In this document: piece after piece, positions 51,061-59,854 of the stretch
How the letters are laid out: each line of letters starts with the position of its first letter
Numbering within the stretch: position 1 is the first letter of the stretch
Notes under the pieces: model-generated
What the model was told of the DNA's origin: nothing
The model's database searches: none
Seen by the model: only the letters and a program-made list of their open reading frames with translations
Source of the DNA: Methanomassiliicoccus sp.
GTDB taxonomy: Archaea > Thermoplasmatota > Thermoplasmata > Methanomassiliicoccales > Methanomassiliicoccaceae
Length of the DNA: 64,000 nt
NCBI GenBank assembly: GCA_018262895.1
Contig: JADFDJ010000002.1
Location: 1 to 64,000, forward strand
Direction of reading: 5' to 3'
Made by a program: the position numbers and the translations under genes

Positions 51061-52716
51061 ATGCACATGGAAACCGAGGCGGACAGTCCGCCCCAGGTCG
51101 TTGGTGAGCCGACCGCTGAGCCTGTTTCTGGTGGGCCACATGTCAAGGCCCCGAGCGCAGGACCTGAGAATGCGGCGCCAGCGCCCGCTCAAGATATCGA
51201 CGATCCTACGAACGCCGCAGGCACGGCCCCGCTCACCGATGACAACGGAACGGAGGCCGTAGGAATAATCTACGGGGACGTGGGGACCTCCAGCTTCAAC
51301 CTCAGCGTCACCGGCAGGGTCGAGAAGATGGAGTACATCCAGGCCCAGCACGAGACCGCAGGATGGGTACTGGGGCAGGTCATGGACATGCAGCGTAAGA
51401 CCGACCTATCCCTGGACAGGGCGAAGATGATCTCCCAGGGCGAGGATGTGCTCATACATGAGAAGGTCACCGCACTTGTCAATGTGATCGGCTACCGCGA
51501 TGAGCGCGGACTCCTTCAGGTCCCGCGGACACCGTTCAGGGCCGGCCTGCCGGTCTTCAAGGCCGGGGACGAGCTGATCAAGAATGTCATCGGGCTGAAG
51601 GAGAACACCCCCACTGGAGCTTACATCGGCCTGCTGTTCGGCCACGACATCCGGGTGGAGATGGACATCAACTCCATGGTGCAGAAGCACGTCAGCATCC
51701 TGGCCAAGACCGGCGGGGGGAAGTCGTTCATGTGCGGCGACCTGGTAGAGGAGCTGATGAAGCACAACGTCACCATCATGGTGCTCGATCCCCATGGCGA
51801 GTACGGAGCCATGCGCGAGGCGGGGCATCCTGCCACCAGCTCCCGCAGCTTCAACGTCACCAACCGCGGCTTCGCGGACCGCATCATCGAGTTCGCCACC
51901 GACACCGCCGTGAACCCCCAGGCCAAGCCCCTGCTTTTCACCCTGGCGAACATAGAGGCGGGCGACCTCCTCTCGCTGACGAGCATAAAGAACGGCAAGG
52001 CCTACCTGAACGCGCTGCGGAAGGCCATCGATGCGGTGAAGAGCGTAAAGAAGGAGTACTCCCTGAAGGACATCATCCGGGTGCTGGAGAGCGATGAGGA
52101 GGGCAACAACGCCGCCCTCGTGAACGAGCTGCAGTTCCTGGACGACTGCAAGATCTTCGCCCCCGCGGGAACGCGAATAGATGATCTGGTGGTCAAGGGC
52201 AAGATGACCATCATCAACCTCAAGGGCACGGTCCCGGAGATCGCCGAGCTGATCGTGAACCGCATCTGCACCGCGCTGTTCGAGCTGCGGAAGATGGGGA
52301 AGATACCGCCCATGATGCTGGTGGTGGAGGAGGCCCACAACTACTGCCCGCAGCAGGGGCTGGCCGCGTCCTCCAAGATCTTCCGCACCATCGCCGCGGA
52401 GGGCCGCAAGTTCGGCCTCGGTCTGACGATAATAAGCCAGAGAGCGGCCAAGATCGACAAGAACGTGCTAAGCCAGTGCAACACGCAGATGATACTCAAG
52501 GTAACGAACCCCAACGACCTCAAGGCCATTACCGCCTCCGTCGAGGGGCTCACCGCAGGCATGGCTGACGAGATCCAGAGGCTGCCCATCGGGGTCGCTC
52601 TGTGCATCGGCGGGAACATCCAGATGCCCCTGTTCGTGGAGGTCCGGCCGAGGGAGAGCCGTCACGGCGGGGAGAGCGTGGAGATAATACCGACCAAGGA
52701 CGATGATGAGGCATGA
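51061..52716 (+). CDS. HerA-type hexameric ATPase (DUF87)
   Basis: 551 residues. A polar N-terminal tail (about 1-60) precedes a HAS-barrel (about 65-200). The RecA-like core follows: Walker A KTGGGKS (about 216-222), Walker B LVVEEAH (about 420-426), and the arginine-rich ISQRAAKIDKN tract. HerA pumps DNA with the NurA nuclease, but here no NurA, Mre11 or Rad50 is adjacent and DUF357 follows with an ATGA-type overlap. A DNA translocase or membrane-associated role is possible. ATG at 51067 is an alternative start. Confidence 0.88.
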   Translation: MHMETEADSPPQVVGEPTAEPVSGGPHVKAPSAGPENAAPAPAQDIDDPTNAAGTAPLTDDNGTEAVGIIYGDVGTSSFNLSVTGRVEKMEYIQAQHETAGWVLGQVMDMQRKTDLSLDRAKMISQGEDVLIHEKVTALVNVIGYRDERGLLQVPRTPFRAGLPVFKAGDELIKNVIGLKENTPTGAYIGLLFGHDIRVEMDINSMVQKHVSILAKTGGGKSFMCGDLVEELMKHNVTIMVLDPHGEYGAMREAGHPATSSRSFNVTNRGFADRIIEFATDTAVNPQAKPLLFTLANIEAGDLLSLTSIKNGKAYLNALRKAIDAVKSVKKEYSLKDIIRVLESDEEGNNAALVNELQFLDDCKIFAPAGTRIDDLVVKGKMTIINLKGTVPEIAELIVNRICTALFELRKMGKIPPMMLVVEEAHNYCPQQGLAASSKIFRTIAAEGRKFGLGLTIISQRAAKIDKNVLSQCNTQMILKVTNPNDLKAITASVEGLTAGMADEIQRLPIGVALCIGGNIQMPLFVEVRPRESRHGGESVEIIPTKDDDEA

Positions 52717-53006
52717 AGGACGTCATCTCCGAAGAGAAGCTGGCCAAGTACCTGGACACCACCAAGAGGGCCCTGGACAAGCTCAGGGTGGCAGCCCCGC
52801 CGCGCTCCTTCGGGAAGAGGCTGGCCGACGACTTCCTCAACATGGCCATATCCTACTATAATGACGCTCGACATTTCCGCGAGGTCGGCGACTATGTCAA
52901 CGCCTTCGCCAGCGTCAACTACGCCCACGGCTGGCTGGACTGCGGGGCGCGCATAGGCCTGTTCGACGTGGGTGAGGACGACAAGCTCTTTACGCTATAT
53001 GAGTGA
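52713..53006 (+). CDS. DUF357 family protein
   Basis: 97 residues, all helical, with the family pattern of LAKYLDTTKRALDKL, then MAISYYNDARHFREVGDYVNAFASVNYAHGWLDCGARIG. Function unknown; it is common in archaea. Its start overlaps the stop of the HerA-type gene by 4 bases, so the two are translated together. Its 3' end overlaps the convergent pantoate kinase gene by 12 bases. Confidence 0.92.
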   Translation: MKDVISEEKLAKYLDTTKRALDKLRVAAPPRSFGKRLADDFLNMAISYYNDARHFREVGDYVNAFASVNYAHGWLDCGARIGLFDVGEDDKLFTLYE

Positions 53007-53873
53007 GCCCTCAGAGCTCAGGACCCTCGGGCCCAGAAGGTCCAGGGACAGGCGGTACGTGGTGCCGAACCGCGACAGCTCCTTCTCCATGGCATCCAGG
53101 TCCCCGCGGGCGAAGACGGAGTTGCCCAGCATTATCATGGAAGCGTCACCCAGGCCGTCCACTGCCTCCAGGGCCTCCATGACGGCAGGTCCCGCCAGGC
53201 CGGTGCGCATGGTGAACGCCCTGCTGGTGCGGAAGAACGTGTCCGGGGTAGGGTCCTTCTCCAGCATCCGGTAGCACTCCCTGCCGATATACTCTATCTT
53301 CTTTCGCCTCAGGGGATCGCCCAGCACATCGGAGGTACGGATAACGGGACCGACCACCGCCGCCACAATATCCAAGGTGTCCGTCAGTCGGTCGATGCGG
53401 CCGTGAGGCGGTAGCCCTTCCCTCCGGCGGAAGGTCATTCCCCCTCGGGACAGTGCGGCCACGTCCCCCAAGCCCGTGCCGTTGCTCAGCTCCGCGCGGT
53501 GGGCCGCGGCGAACGCCTCTTCCTTCGTCCTTCCCAGCGCCTCGGCCATGGCGAAAGCGGCTGACAGCGCCCCTGCCGCGCTCATCCCGAAGCCGGTGCT
53601 TATCGGAAGCCCCAGGCTAGCATCCACAGTGATGTCGTACGACCCCTCTCCGATGATGTTCTCCAGGGCGGAACGCATGACTGGGGCATCGCACGGACGG
53701 CCGTCGATGATGAGCTCCATCGAGCCCTCTCCTGGCATGATCTCGATGGACGTGGTGACTCCCCTGTCGATGCACATCCCCGCTCCCCGGGAGCCGGTCC
53801 TGAGCGGCTCCTTATGGACGCATGGCAGGAAGAAGCCGGTAATATGGCCAGGGCAGTAGGCCGTTACCTTCAT
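52995..53873 (-). CDS. pantoate kinase (GHMP family)
   Basis: A 292-residue archaeal pantoate kinase that phosphorylates pantoate in the archaeal coenzyme A route. The GHMP ATP-binding loop is LGLPISTGFGMSAAGALSAAF, and MKVTAYCPGHITGFF is the typical N-terminus. It starts in the ATGA overlap with the coaBC stop, so both genes of CoA synthesis are co-transcribed. The phosphopantothenate synthetase partner is not in the window. Confidence 0.92.
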   Translation of the reverse strand: MKVTAYCPGHITGFFLPCVHKEPLRTGSRGAGMCIDRGVTTSIEIMPGEGSMELIIDGRPCDAPVMRSALENIIGEGSYDITVDASLGLPISTGFGMSAAGALSAAFAMAEALGRTKEEAFAAAHRAELSNGTGLGDVAALSRGGMTFRRREGLPPHGRIDRLTDTLDIVAAVVGPVIRTSDVLGDPLRRKKIEYIGRECYRMLEKDPTPDTFFRTSRAFTMRTGLAGPAVMEALEAVDGLGDASMIMLGNSVFARGDLDAMEKELSRFGTTYRLSLDLLGPRVLSSEGSLI

Positions 53874-55069
53874 CCCAGGACCTTGACCACTTCGTCCAGG
53901 ACCGCGTCCGCCAGGCCGCGCTTGGTCCCCTCGTGCTTCTTCTTTTTTCCGTCCGCGGTGATGATCACCGCCTTGGTGCTCGCCCGACCCACATCCTCGA
54001 GGTCGTTAGCCACGATCATATCCAGACCATACTCCTTGAGCCTCGACACCGCTCTCTTTGACAGCGTCGCCGGGGATACACCGACCTCGGCCTTGAAGCC
54101 TACCAGCACCTTCGTCCGAGGCCTTAGCAGAGGCAGGACCTTAGGCAGGGGGCGGAGCTTTAAGTCTACAGAGCCCCTCCCCGATGGCATCTTGCCATCC
54201 ATCTTAGTGGGGGCGTAGTCGGAGAGGGAGGCAGGAACGATGACCACGTCGTGATCGACCTCGCTGACCATTCCCATCAGGTCCTCCACGGTGCGGAACG
54301 ACCTCACCGCGAGGCCAGGCGGGATTGGGACGGACATCCTCCCGGCCCACAGCTCCACCTCCGCGCCCCTCTCGCGGGCCGCTCTGGCTATCTCCACCGC
54401 AGTAGCCCCGGTGCCGGTGTTGCTCACCACCCTGACGCTGTCCAACGGCTCTTCCGAGGAGCCTCCGATGACGAGCACCCTCCTTCCGCATAGGTCCCCC
54501 TTGGAGAACCTTGCCAGCACCCTCTCGACGATCTCCTCCACCGAGGCCACCCGCGCCTTCTTGCCCTGCAGCACCGGGCCCACGAGCTCGATCCCCATTT
54601 CCCTCAGAGCCTGCACGTTGCGCTGCACCGCTGCGTTCTCGTACATCGCCAGGTGCATCGCCGGGGCCACCAGTATGGGAGTTTGAGTGCCGATGGCGAG
54701 GGTGGCCATGGTGGTCACCGGCGTGTCATCGATCCCCAGGGCCATCTTGGAGATGGTGTTGGCCGTGCACGGTGACACCAGCAGCATGTCCGCCCGCCCC
54801 GGATAGTCCCCCAGCAGGCTTACGTGCTCCGTGGCTCCGGTCAGCCTCGTGATCACAGGCCGGCCGCTGGCGAACTCCATGGCCTCCGGGGTCATGAGCC
54901 TCTGGGCCTCCGGGGTCATGACCACCTGTACCTCCGCCCCGTGTCGGATCAGCTCCCTGACCAGCTCGAAGGACTCCACCGCGGCGATGCTGCCGGTCAT
55001 GCCCAGCACGATGAGCTTGCCCTCAAGCTCTCGTCCCTTAGCGAACCGGATGGTCTCGGAAGGATGCAT
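53870..55069 (-). CDS. coaBC: phosphopantothenoylcysteine decarboxylase/synthetase CoaBC
   Basis: A 399-residue bifunctional flavoprotein. The N-terminal half (about 15-185) is the CoaC FMN decarboxylase with the TGSIAA and AMHLAMYENAAV tracts. The C-terminal half (about 195-399) is the CoaB synthetase that joins cysteine to phosphopantothenate, with VLVIGGSSEEPLDSVRVVSNTGTGATAVEIA. It couples to pantoate kinase by ATGA overlap. The start ATG at 55069 leads MHPSETIRFAKGRELEG. Confidence 0.95.
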   Translation of the reverse strand: MHPSETIRFAKGRELEGKLIVLGMTGSIAAVESFELVRELIRHGAEVQVVMTPEAQRLMTPEAMEFASGRPVITRLTGATEHVSLLGDYPGRADMLLVSPCTANTISKMALGIDDTPVTTMATLAIGTQTPILVAPAMHLAMYENAAVQRNVQALREMGIELVGPVLQGKKARVASVEEIVERVLARFSKGDLCGRRVLVIGGSSEEPLDSVRVVSNTGTGATAVEIARAARERGAEVELWAGRMSVPIPPGLAVRSFRTVEDLMGMVSEVDHDVVIVPASLSDYAPTKMDGKMPSGRGSVDLKLRPLPKVLPLLRPRTKVLVGFKAEVGVSPATLSKRAVSRLKEYGLDMIVANDLEDVGRASTKAVIITADGKKKKHEGTKRGLADAVLDEVVKVLG

Positions 55070-55211
55070 GACGGACTAATCCCCGGTAATGATTTAACTA
55101 TATGTGAGCGGGAAGTCCCCCTGCGAAAGCGGGAGAATGAGAGCGAGCGACATAGAGAGCACTTTCTCAGAGGGGTCATGAATGTTCTTGCGGATACACC
55201 AACACTCGTGA

Positions 55212-55352
55212 CCAAGCCTCTTCCCTCGTGATTTCCGAACGAGGATCACGGTAGGTACGGTCGGAACGACCGGAACTCACGCTTGTGGACAGCCGACCGC
55301 TACAGGCACCAGTGAATGCTGCGCAGGCCGACAGGTTGAAACAAGAAGCCCC
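55212..55352 (+). pseudogene. TnpB (IS200/IS605-type) C-terminal relic
   Basis: An open reading of about 47 codons without a start reads TVGTTGTHACGQPTATG, which matches the Cys-containing C-terminal tail common to TnpB proteins of IS605-type elements. It is followed within 20 bases by a hairpin typical of the right end. Everything upstream of the tail is missing, and there is a stop just before it. A decayed element is the likely reading. Confidence 0.55.
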
Positions 55353-55367
55353 GTCCGAAAGGGCGGG
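55350..55367 (+). mobile_element. IS605-type right-end hairpin
   Basis: CCCGTCC-GAAA-GGGCGGG is a 7-bp stem with a GNRA-like GAAA tetraloop, just after the TnpB tail. Such hairpins lie at the right end of IS200/IS605 elements and in the TnpB guide RNA's 3' part. It now abuts the 3' end of tmk and might serve as that gene's terminator. Confidence 0.5.
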
Positions 55368-55372
55368 ATAGC

Positions 55373-56050
55373 TCATTCCTTGTTTACCATGGACCACACC
55401 GTCCCCAATACATCGTCCAAGGGGCGCTCCGCGTCCACCACGATGTAGGAGGGATCCTCCTCGGCCAGCCTGTCGTACAGGGCGGCCACCTTCTTGAGGA
55501 AGTTCACCTTCTCGAACTTCTCCCTTCCCTTCCTGTCCTCCAATCGCGCCATGGCCTTGGAGGGATCGATCCGTAACAGGAAGGTCGCGTCGGGGCGGAT
55601 GATGACGGGCTCGTTCACCCTCTTGAGCCATTCCAGGGTTCCCGGTCCCAGGTGGGGGCGGAGGGTCACGCCTTGATACGCCAGCGTGCTCCCTACATAC
55701 CGGTCGCAGACCACTATACGGCCCTCCGACGTCCACTTCGAGATCTGAGCGGTGTGCTCGGCCCGGTCTGCGATGTACAGGAACGTCTCGGTGAAGTCGC
55801 TCTTCGCCTCCCTGTTCCCCCTCCGGACCTGGTCTCCCAACCAGGTGCTCGTGGGCTCGGCGGTCAGCTCCACCTCCCGGCCTGTGGACCGCAGCCTATC
55901 AGCGAAGAGGCGGGAGACGGTGCTCTTCCCCGATCCGTCGATGCCCTCGAAAACGAAGAAGCGCCCAGCAAGGACAGGGCAGGCCTCCGTGACCTGCAGT
56001 GTGCTGCCAACGGTGCGGTCTTCGATCAGTGGGCCTTCATCCTCGTTCAT
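55373..56050 (-). CDS. tmk: thymidylate kinase
   Basis: A 225-residue dTMP kinase that makes dTDP. The P-loop is FEGIDGSGKST, the DR tract is VVCDRYVGSTLAYQG, and the lid region lies in MARLEDRKGREKFEKVNFL. The N-terminus is about 25 residues longer than usual (MNEDEGPLIEDRTVGSTLQVTEA) before the first strand, so a later start is possible; none has a clear ribosome binding site. The gene stands alone. Confidence 0.93.
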   Translation of the reverse strand: MNEDEGPLIEDRTVGSTLQVTEACPVLAGRFFVFEGIDGSGKSTVSRLFADRLRSTGREVELTAEPTSTWLGDQVRRGNREAKSDFTETFLYIADRAEHTAQISKWTSEGRIVVCDRYVGSTLAYQGVTLRPHLGPGTLEWLKRVNEPVIIRPDATFLLRIDPSKAMARLEDRKGREKFEKVNFLKKVAALYDRLAEEDPSYIVVDAERPLDDVLGTVWSMVNKE

Positions 56051-56433
56051 GGGCGTTCATCACCTGCGCTCTGGGTCCAGGGGGCGCACCTGAAGAGGCT
56101 GTCGAACAGGCAACTCTCCGCGATCAAGCCACCGGGCATGCCGTCCTATCGATGGAGGCAAGGCCCAGGGCCGGACGTAAAGGGTGCCTTTTACTGGACC
56201 AAGGCTCCCAGATGCGTTCATCCCCGGACCGAGAGCGCTCATCCAGCTATTTATGGTTAGGGTAGGAAGTTGTGGGGGGACTAACGTGCATGCCCTTAAG
56301 AACGATGACCGCATGATAATCTCCGAAAGGTGGTTGCGGCCGTGCACGTCATTTCGCTGCATTCGAGCCGTCCACCATCGATCGGTACGACTTTCCCCAT
56401 GGGCGTACAGCTGGATAGACGAGGATCCACCAT
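56051..56433. other. 383-base divergent region between tmk and surface protein
   Basis: No credible gene. A plus-strand CTATTTATGG (about 56247-56256) may be the TATA box of the next gene, which would give it a leader of roughly 160 bases. No repeats or RNA structures stand out. Confidence 0.3.
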
Positions 56434-58122
56434 ATGGAAGGTGACGTAGAGAACAAAAAGAAGAGATACGCGGACCTCTACCCGTCCGGTGCCTCCCCCG
56501 ACCCCGGTCCGGAGCGGGATCAAAGTGCTCCTAGCACCGACCAGAGGAACGGCAACGGACCTGGGAAGGCAGGGAAGAGCAGGGGACGGTCCAAGCTCCG
56601 GCTGGCCGTTGGCGCTGGGGCGCTTATCATAGCCGCCGTCCTCCTCACCGGCCCGGTTCTGGGCATCCTCAACGGCCTCAACGGCACATCCTCCGGCATC
56701 CCTGTTCTGGTGCATCTGGGGCCCAGCGACAGGGAGGAGGTCAACGAGGCCTCGGTCACCCTGTCATGGTCCCCTTATGGCCCAGCCGAGAGCTACTCCC
56801 TCCTTATCACCAGCTTCGACCAGTACGGGTTCCGTATGAACCGCTCGTCACCGACGTCCAGCTACGTTCTGCATGAGGTCCTGCTGGACGGCACCTACCG
56901 TTGGACGGTGCGGGCCGTGGTCAACGGGAGCTACGGCCCTGTGGGCGAGGCCACGACCTTCACCTTGAGGACGGGGCTGAGCGCACCGGAGCTGTCATCG
57001 CCGGCGGACGGGAGCGCTGTGACCAACTCACTTCCGGTATTGGAGTGGGAGGAGGTCGCCCATGCCGACGAGTACCGCCTGCAGGTCTCCCTAACCCCAA
57101 CCTTCACCAGCACACTGGAGGACCTCGTCCATGGCGGGCTCTCTTACGCCCCAGCGTTCTCTCCCTCGGACGGCACCACGTACTACTGGAGAGTTTCGGC
57201 CCATCACGAGCCGTTGTTGAGCGCATGGAGCGAGACCTGGGCATTCTCCTACAACGTGATGGTCTCGCCCCCCTCTCTGATCGGGCCCATAGCATCGACC
57301 ACCGTGCTGGGCAGCGAGGTGCTGCTGGACTGGGAGGCCGTCCCGGGGGCGGATATCTATCAGGTCCAGGTCGCGACATCCGACCTCTTTGACAACACCG
57401 CCCTGGACACAAGCACCACCGGCAGCTCGTTCACTCTGGCTCAGCCCCTGGTGGAGAACAGCACCTACTCCTGGAGGGTGAGGGCGTCCGACGACGGGAA
57501 GTGGAGCCCCTGGAGCGCTACGGGGCGCTTCTTCCTTGGCGTTGAGGTCTTCAATGTAAGCTACGAGTGGCTCTACGATGGACGGGTGTGGTCGATGGCC
57601 TCGACCGTGAACGGCTCTGACTACTACCCTCTCCACGAGCAGGACCGTACATACAACTACACCTCCTACGTCGTCATTGACGATGCCACCGTGGCGGCCA
57701 TCGCCGAGGAGCTGATGAGCACCGCCCTGCTCAACGGATACGATCCAGCACAGTTCATGCTCTCCTTCGTTCAGGGAATCCCATATACGAGCGATGAGAC
57801 CACCGCCGGCCAGGTGGAGTATCCGCGCTATCCCCTGGAGACACTGGTCGACGGCGGGGGCGATTGCGAGGACAAGGCGGCGCTGTTCGCTTCGCTGATA
57901 GGGTCCCTGCCGCTCGAGAATGATGTCATCATGCTGAAGTACACAAGCCCGGGGGTCTCCGGCCACATGGCCGTGGGCATCTCCGGTAACGAATACGAAG
58001 GACGGGCGTACATGTACGAGGGGTCCGTCTACTACTACTGCGAGACCACCGCTCTGGGATGGGGCATCGGCCAGTTCCCCCAGGAGCTGGAAGGATATGA
58101 TGTCCTGACCTTGCCCTGCTGA
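56434..58122 (+). CDS. anchored surface protein with FN3-like repeats and transglutaminase-like domain
   Basis: 562 residues. A charged cytoplasmic N-terminus (1-54, rich in Lys, Arg, Pro) leads to one hydrophobic helix (about 56-80). Three fibronectin-III-like beta repeats follow (about 90-185, 188-280, 283-370), each with a Y-x-W-R-V core such as TYRWTVRA, YYWRVSA and YSWRVRA. The C-terminal third is transglutaminase-like: C478 in GGDCEDKAALF and H511 in SGHMAVG. It probably cleaves or crosslinks surface peptides. It is related in function, not obviously in sequence, to the protein at 44218-45744. Confidence 0.85.
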   Translation: MEGDVENKKKRYADLYPSGASPDPGPERDQSAPSTDQRNGNGPGKAGKSRGRSKLRLAVGAGALIIAAVLLTGPVLGILNGLNGTSSGIPVLVHLGPSDREEVNEASVTLSWSPYGPAESYSLLITSFDQYGFRMNRSSPTSSYVLHEVLLDGTYRWTVRAVVNGSYGPVGEATTFTLRTGLSAPELSSPADGSAVTNSLPVLEWEEVAHADEYRLQVSLTPTFTSTLEDLVHGGLSYAPAFSPSDGTTYYWRVSAHHEPLLSAWSETWAFSYNVMVSPPSLIGPIASTTVLGSEVLLDWEAVPGADIYQVQVATSDLFDNTALDTSTTGSSFTLAQPLVENSTYSWRVRASDDGKWSPWSATGRFFLGVEVFNVSYEWLYDGRVWSMASTVNGSDYYPLHEQDRTYNYTSYVVIDDATVAAIAEELMSTALLNGYDPAQFMLSFVQGIPYTSDETTAGQVEYPRYPLETLVDGGGDCEDKAALFASLIGSLPLENDVIMLKYTSPGVSGHMAVGISGNEYEGRAYMYEGSVYYYCETTALGWGIGQFPQELEGYDVLTLPC

Positions 58123-58163
58123 GCCTTCAGCACGAGTTACCAGCGGTCAGGTCATCCTGGAGG

Positions 58164-58568
58164 CTATCCGCCTGAGGCGCTCTGGACCAGGAAGGAGATG
58201 AACGATGGCAGGGACTCTATGTCCTTGATCTCCTTCTTGCACAGTGTCGAGATGCGGCTGCGGATGGTATCGTCGTACCTCACTTCGTTGGCCTTGAGAG
58301 CGTTCCTGAGGAGCTGGGCCAGGTGGCCGCCCTTTCGGTCCCAGTCGGTGAGGATGATGGCCTCCTTGCCCGTCCGTGCCAGCTCCTCCGCCACGCCGAA
58401 GAGGCCGCGGGCGTCCTGCACCTGCAGGATCTCGCCGCCTATACCCAGGCAGGATAGGGCCAGCCGGTCCTTGCGTCCCTCTATAAGGATGACCTTGCCC
58501 TCCTCCCGCTCGCGCAGCTGGCCGAGCAGCTCCTCCAGCTCCTCCAGCGTCTCCTGGGGGTCTCTCAT
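58164..58568 (-). CDS. Toprim-domain protein
   Basis: 134 residues from the ATG at 58568, whose ATGA overlaps the stop of the DUF167 gene. The Toprim Mg-binding motifs are visible: GKVILIEGRKDRLAL (Glu) and ILTDWDRKGGHL (D-x-D). Small Toprim proteins are primase- or RNase-M5-like nucleases. The C-terminus is basic and helical. The open frame extends 63 codons upstream, but that part lies inside the DUF167 gene. TAG stop. Confidence 0.85.
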   Translation of the reverse strand: MRDPQETLEELEELLGQLREREEGKVILIEGRKDRLALSCLGIGGEILQVQDARGLFGVAEELARTGKEAIILTDWDRKGGHLAQLLRNALKANEVRYDDTIRSRISTLCKKEIKDIESLPSFISFLVQSASGG

Positions 58569-58858
58569 GCCCCCTCCAGCCGTGAACGTGCTGTCTCCAT
58601 GTCCAGGGGGACAAGGACGGTCTTCTGTCGGTCGGTATGGCCGCGTACGATCTCCACTCTGGTGCCGAAGAGCTCCGAGAGCAGCTCCACGACCGCCCTG
58701 TTCGCTCTCCCCTCGGTGGGCAGGGCCTGCACCTTCACCACCAGACGCTTCCTCCACTCATCGACCTCACCGACCTGGGGCCGCTTCGCGTTGGGGGTGA
58801 CCATGATGTCCACCTCCACACCGCCCTTGACCGCCCGGAGGACCTCGGAGACGTCCAT
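58565..58858 (-). CDS. DUF167 (YggU) family protein
   Basis: 97 residues with the family tracts VTPNAKRPQVGEV and VQALPTEGRANRAVVELLSELFGT and the C-terminal RGHTDRQKTV. Function unknown; the fold is small and conserved in all domains. It is first in a two-gene operon with the Toprim protein and starts at MDVSEVLRA. Confidence 0.92.
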   Translation of the reverse strand: MDVSEVLRAVKGGVEVDIMVTPNAKRPQVGEVDEWRKRLVVKVQALPTEGRANRAVVELLSELFGTRVEIVRGHTDRQKTVLVPLDMETARSRLEGA

Positions 58859-59032
58859 GTGACGGGATGGCAGATGTACGGTGAAAAGGTTTCCATCCTT
58901 TCCCTGTCGATCAGCTTGGAGCGGATGGCATCATCACATCGTTGGATCTCCCTCCACTAAACCAAGACCGCCGTACTTTTTATCGGACAAAACGGACGAG
59001 GTGACCGGATATGCTCAAATACGGCCGACAGA

Positions 59033-59854
59033 ATGAACCTCGTGATGACAGCTTCCACGGACAACTTCACTTACGATGACCTTACCGAGGTCGCCCGTAG
59101 GGAGCAGCGCAACAAGACCATATCCGACGTCCGGAAGGACCTCTACCAGGCGATGGCGGAGTGCCAGGAGATGCTCAAGCGGGAGAGCGAGCGGGAGTTC
59201 GCGGCCGATCCCTTCTCCACCAAGTCCAAGCTTGCCAGCAATCAGCTCCTGAAGTTCCAGGAGAAGGCGGCGCAGGTGTTCGGGTTCCGCATGGGGAAGT
59301 TGCTGGACATGGCTCTCAGGGCGGCCGAGGGGAACAGGACCGAGACCTCGAAGCTCACGATAGAGGAGAAGGAGATCTACGACGAGGTCCACTCCCTCCT
59401 GAAAGAGAAGCGCTCCCTGCTGCTCGAGAACGTCAGGACGCGGATAGTAGAGGTCGAGGAGCCCTCCCTGGACACGGCGGAGGTCCCGGACATGGTCAAG
59501 GAGGCCAAGAGGGAGGAGGTGGAGGAGGCCGCCGTCGATGTGCCCGTGTACCCTAAGTACGAGGTCGATGTGGAGGCGGAGACCGCCGTCCATCCCAGAC
59601 CAGATGCGGAGGAAGGTCCTGACGGGGCCGTGGACAAAGAGCTGAACACCCCCGCCCCGGTCGCTGCTCCGGTAGCACCGCCCACCACTGAATTCGTGAT
59701 CCTGAGGGTCCTGGAGGATATTCCGAAGTTCGTTGGTCCTGACCGCACCTACACCCTCCGGAAGGAAGACCTGGTGTGCCTCCCATCGACCATCTCCAAG
59801 GCCCTCATCGCCAGGAAGAAGGCGGTGGCCGTCTCCGTAGTCCTGTCCGCCTAG
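59033..59854 (+). CDS. GINS complex protein Gins51-like
   Basis: 273 residues. An N-terminal helical A domain (about 10-130, with VRKDLYQAMAECQEMLKRE and a helix bundle) is followed by an acidic, proline-rich linker (about 150-215). The C-terminal B domain begins FVILRVLEDIPKFVGPDRTYTLRKEDLVCLPSTISKALIARKKA, typical of archaeal Gins51. It joins MCM and GAN/Cdc45 in the replicative CMG-like helicase. Start choice between 59033 and 59045 is open. TAG stop. Confidence 0.82.
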   Translation: MNLVMTASTDNFTYDDLTEVARREQRNKTISDVRKDLYQAMAECQEMLKRESEREFAADPFSTKSKLASNQLLKFQEKAAQVFGFRMGKLLDMALRAAEGNRTETSKLTIEEKEIYDEVHSLLKEKRSLLLENVRTRIVEVEEPSLDTAEVPDMVKEAKREEVEEAAVDVPVYPKYEVDVEAETAVHPRPDAEEGPDGAVDKELNTPAPVAAPVAPPTTEFVILRVLEDIPKFVGPDRTYTLRKEDLVCLPSTISKALIARKKAVAVSVVLSA

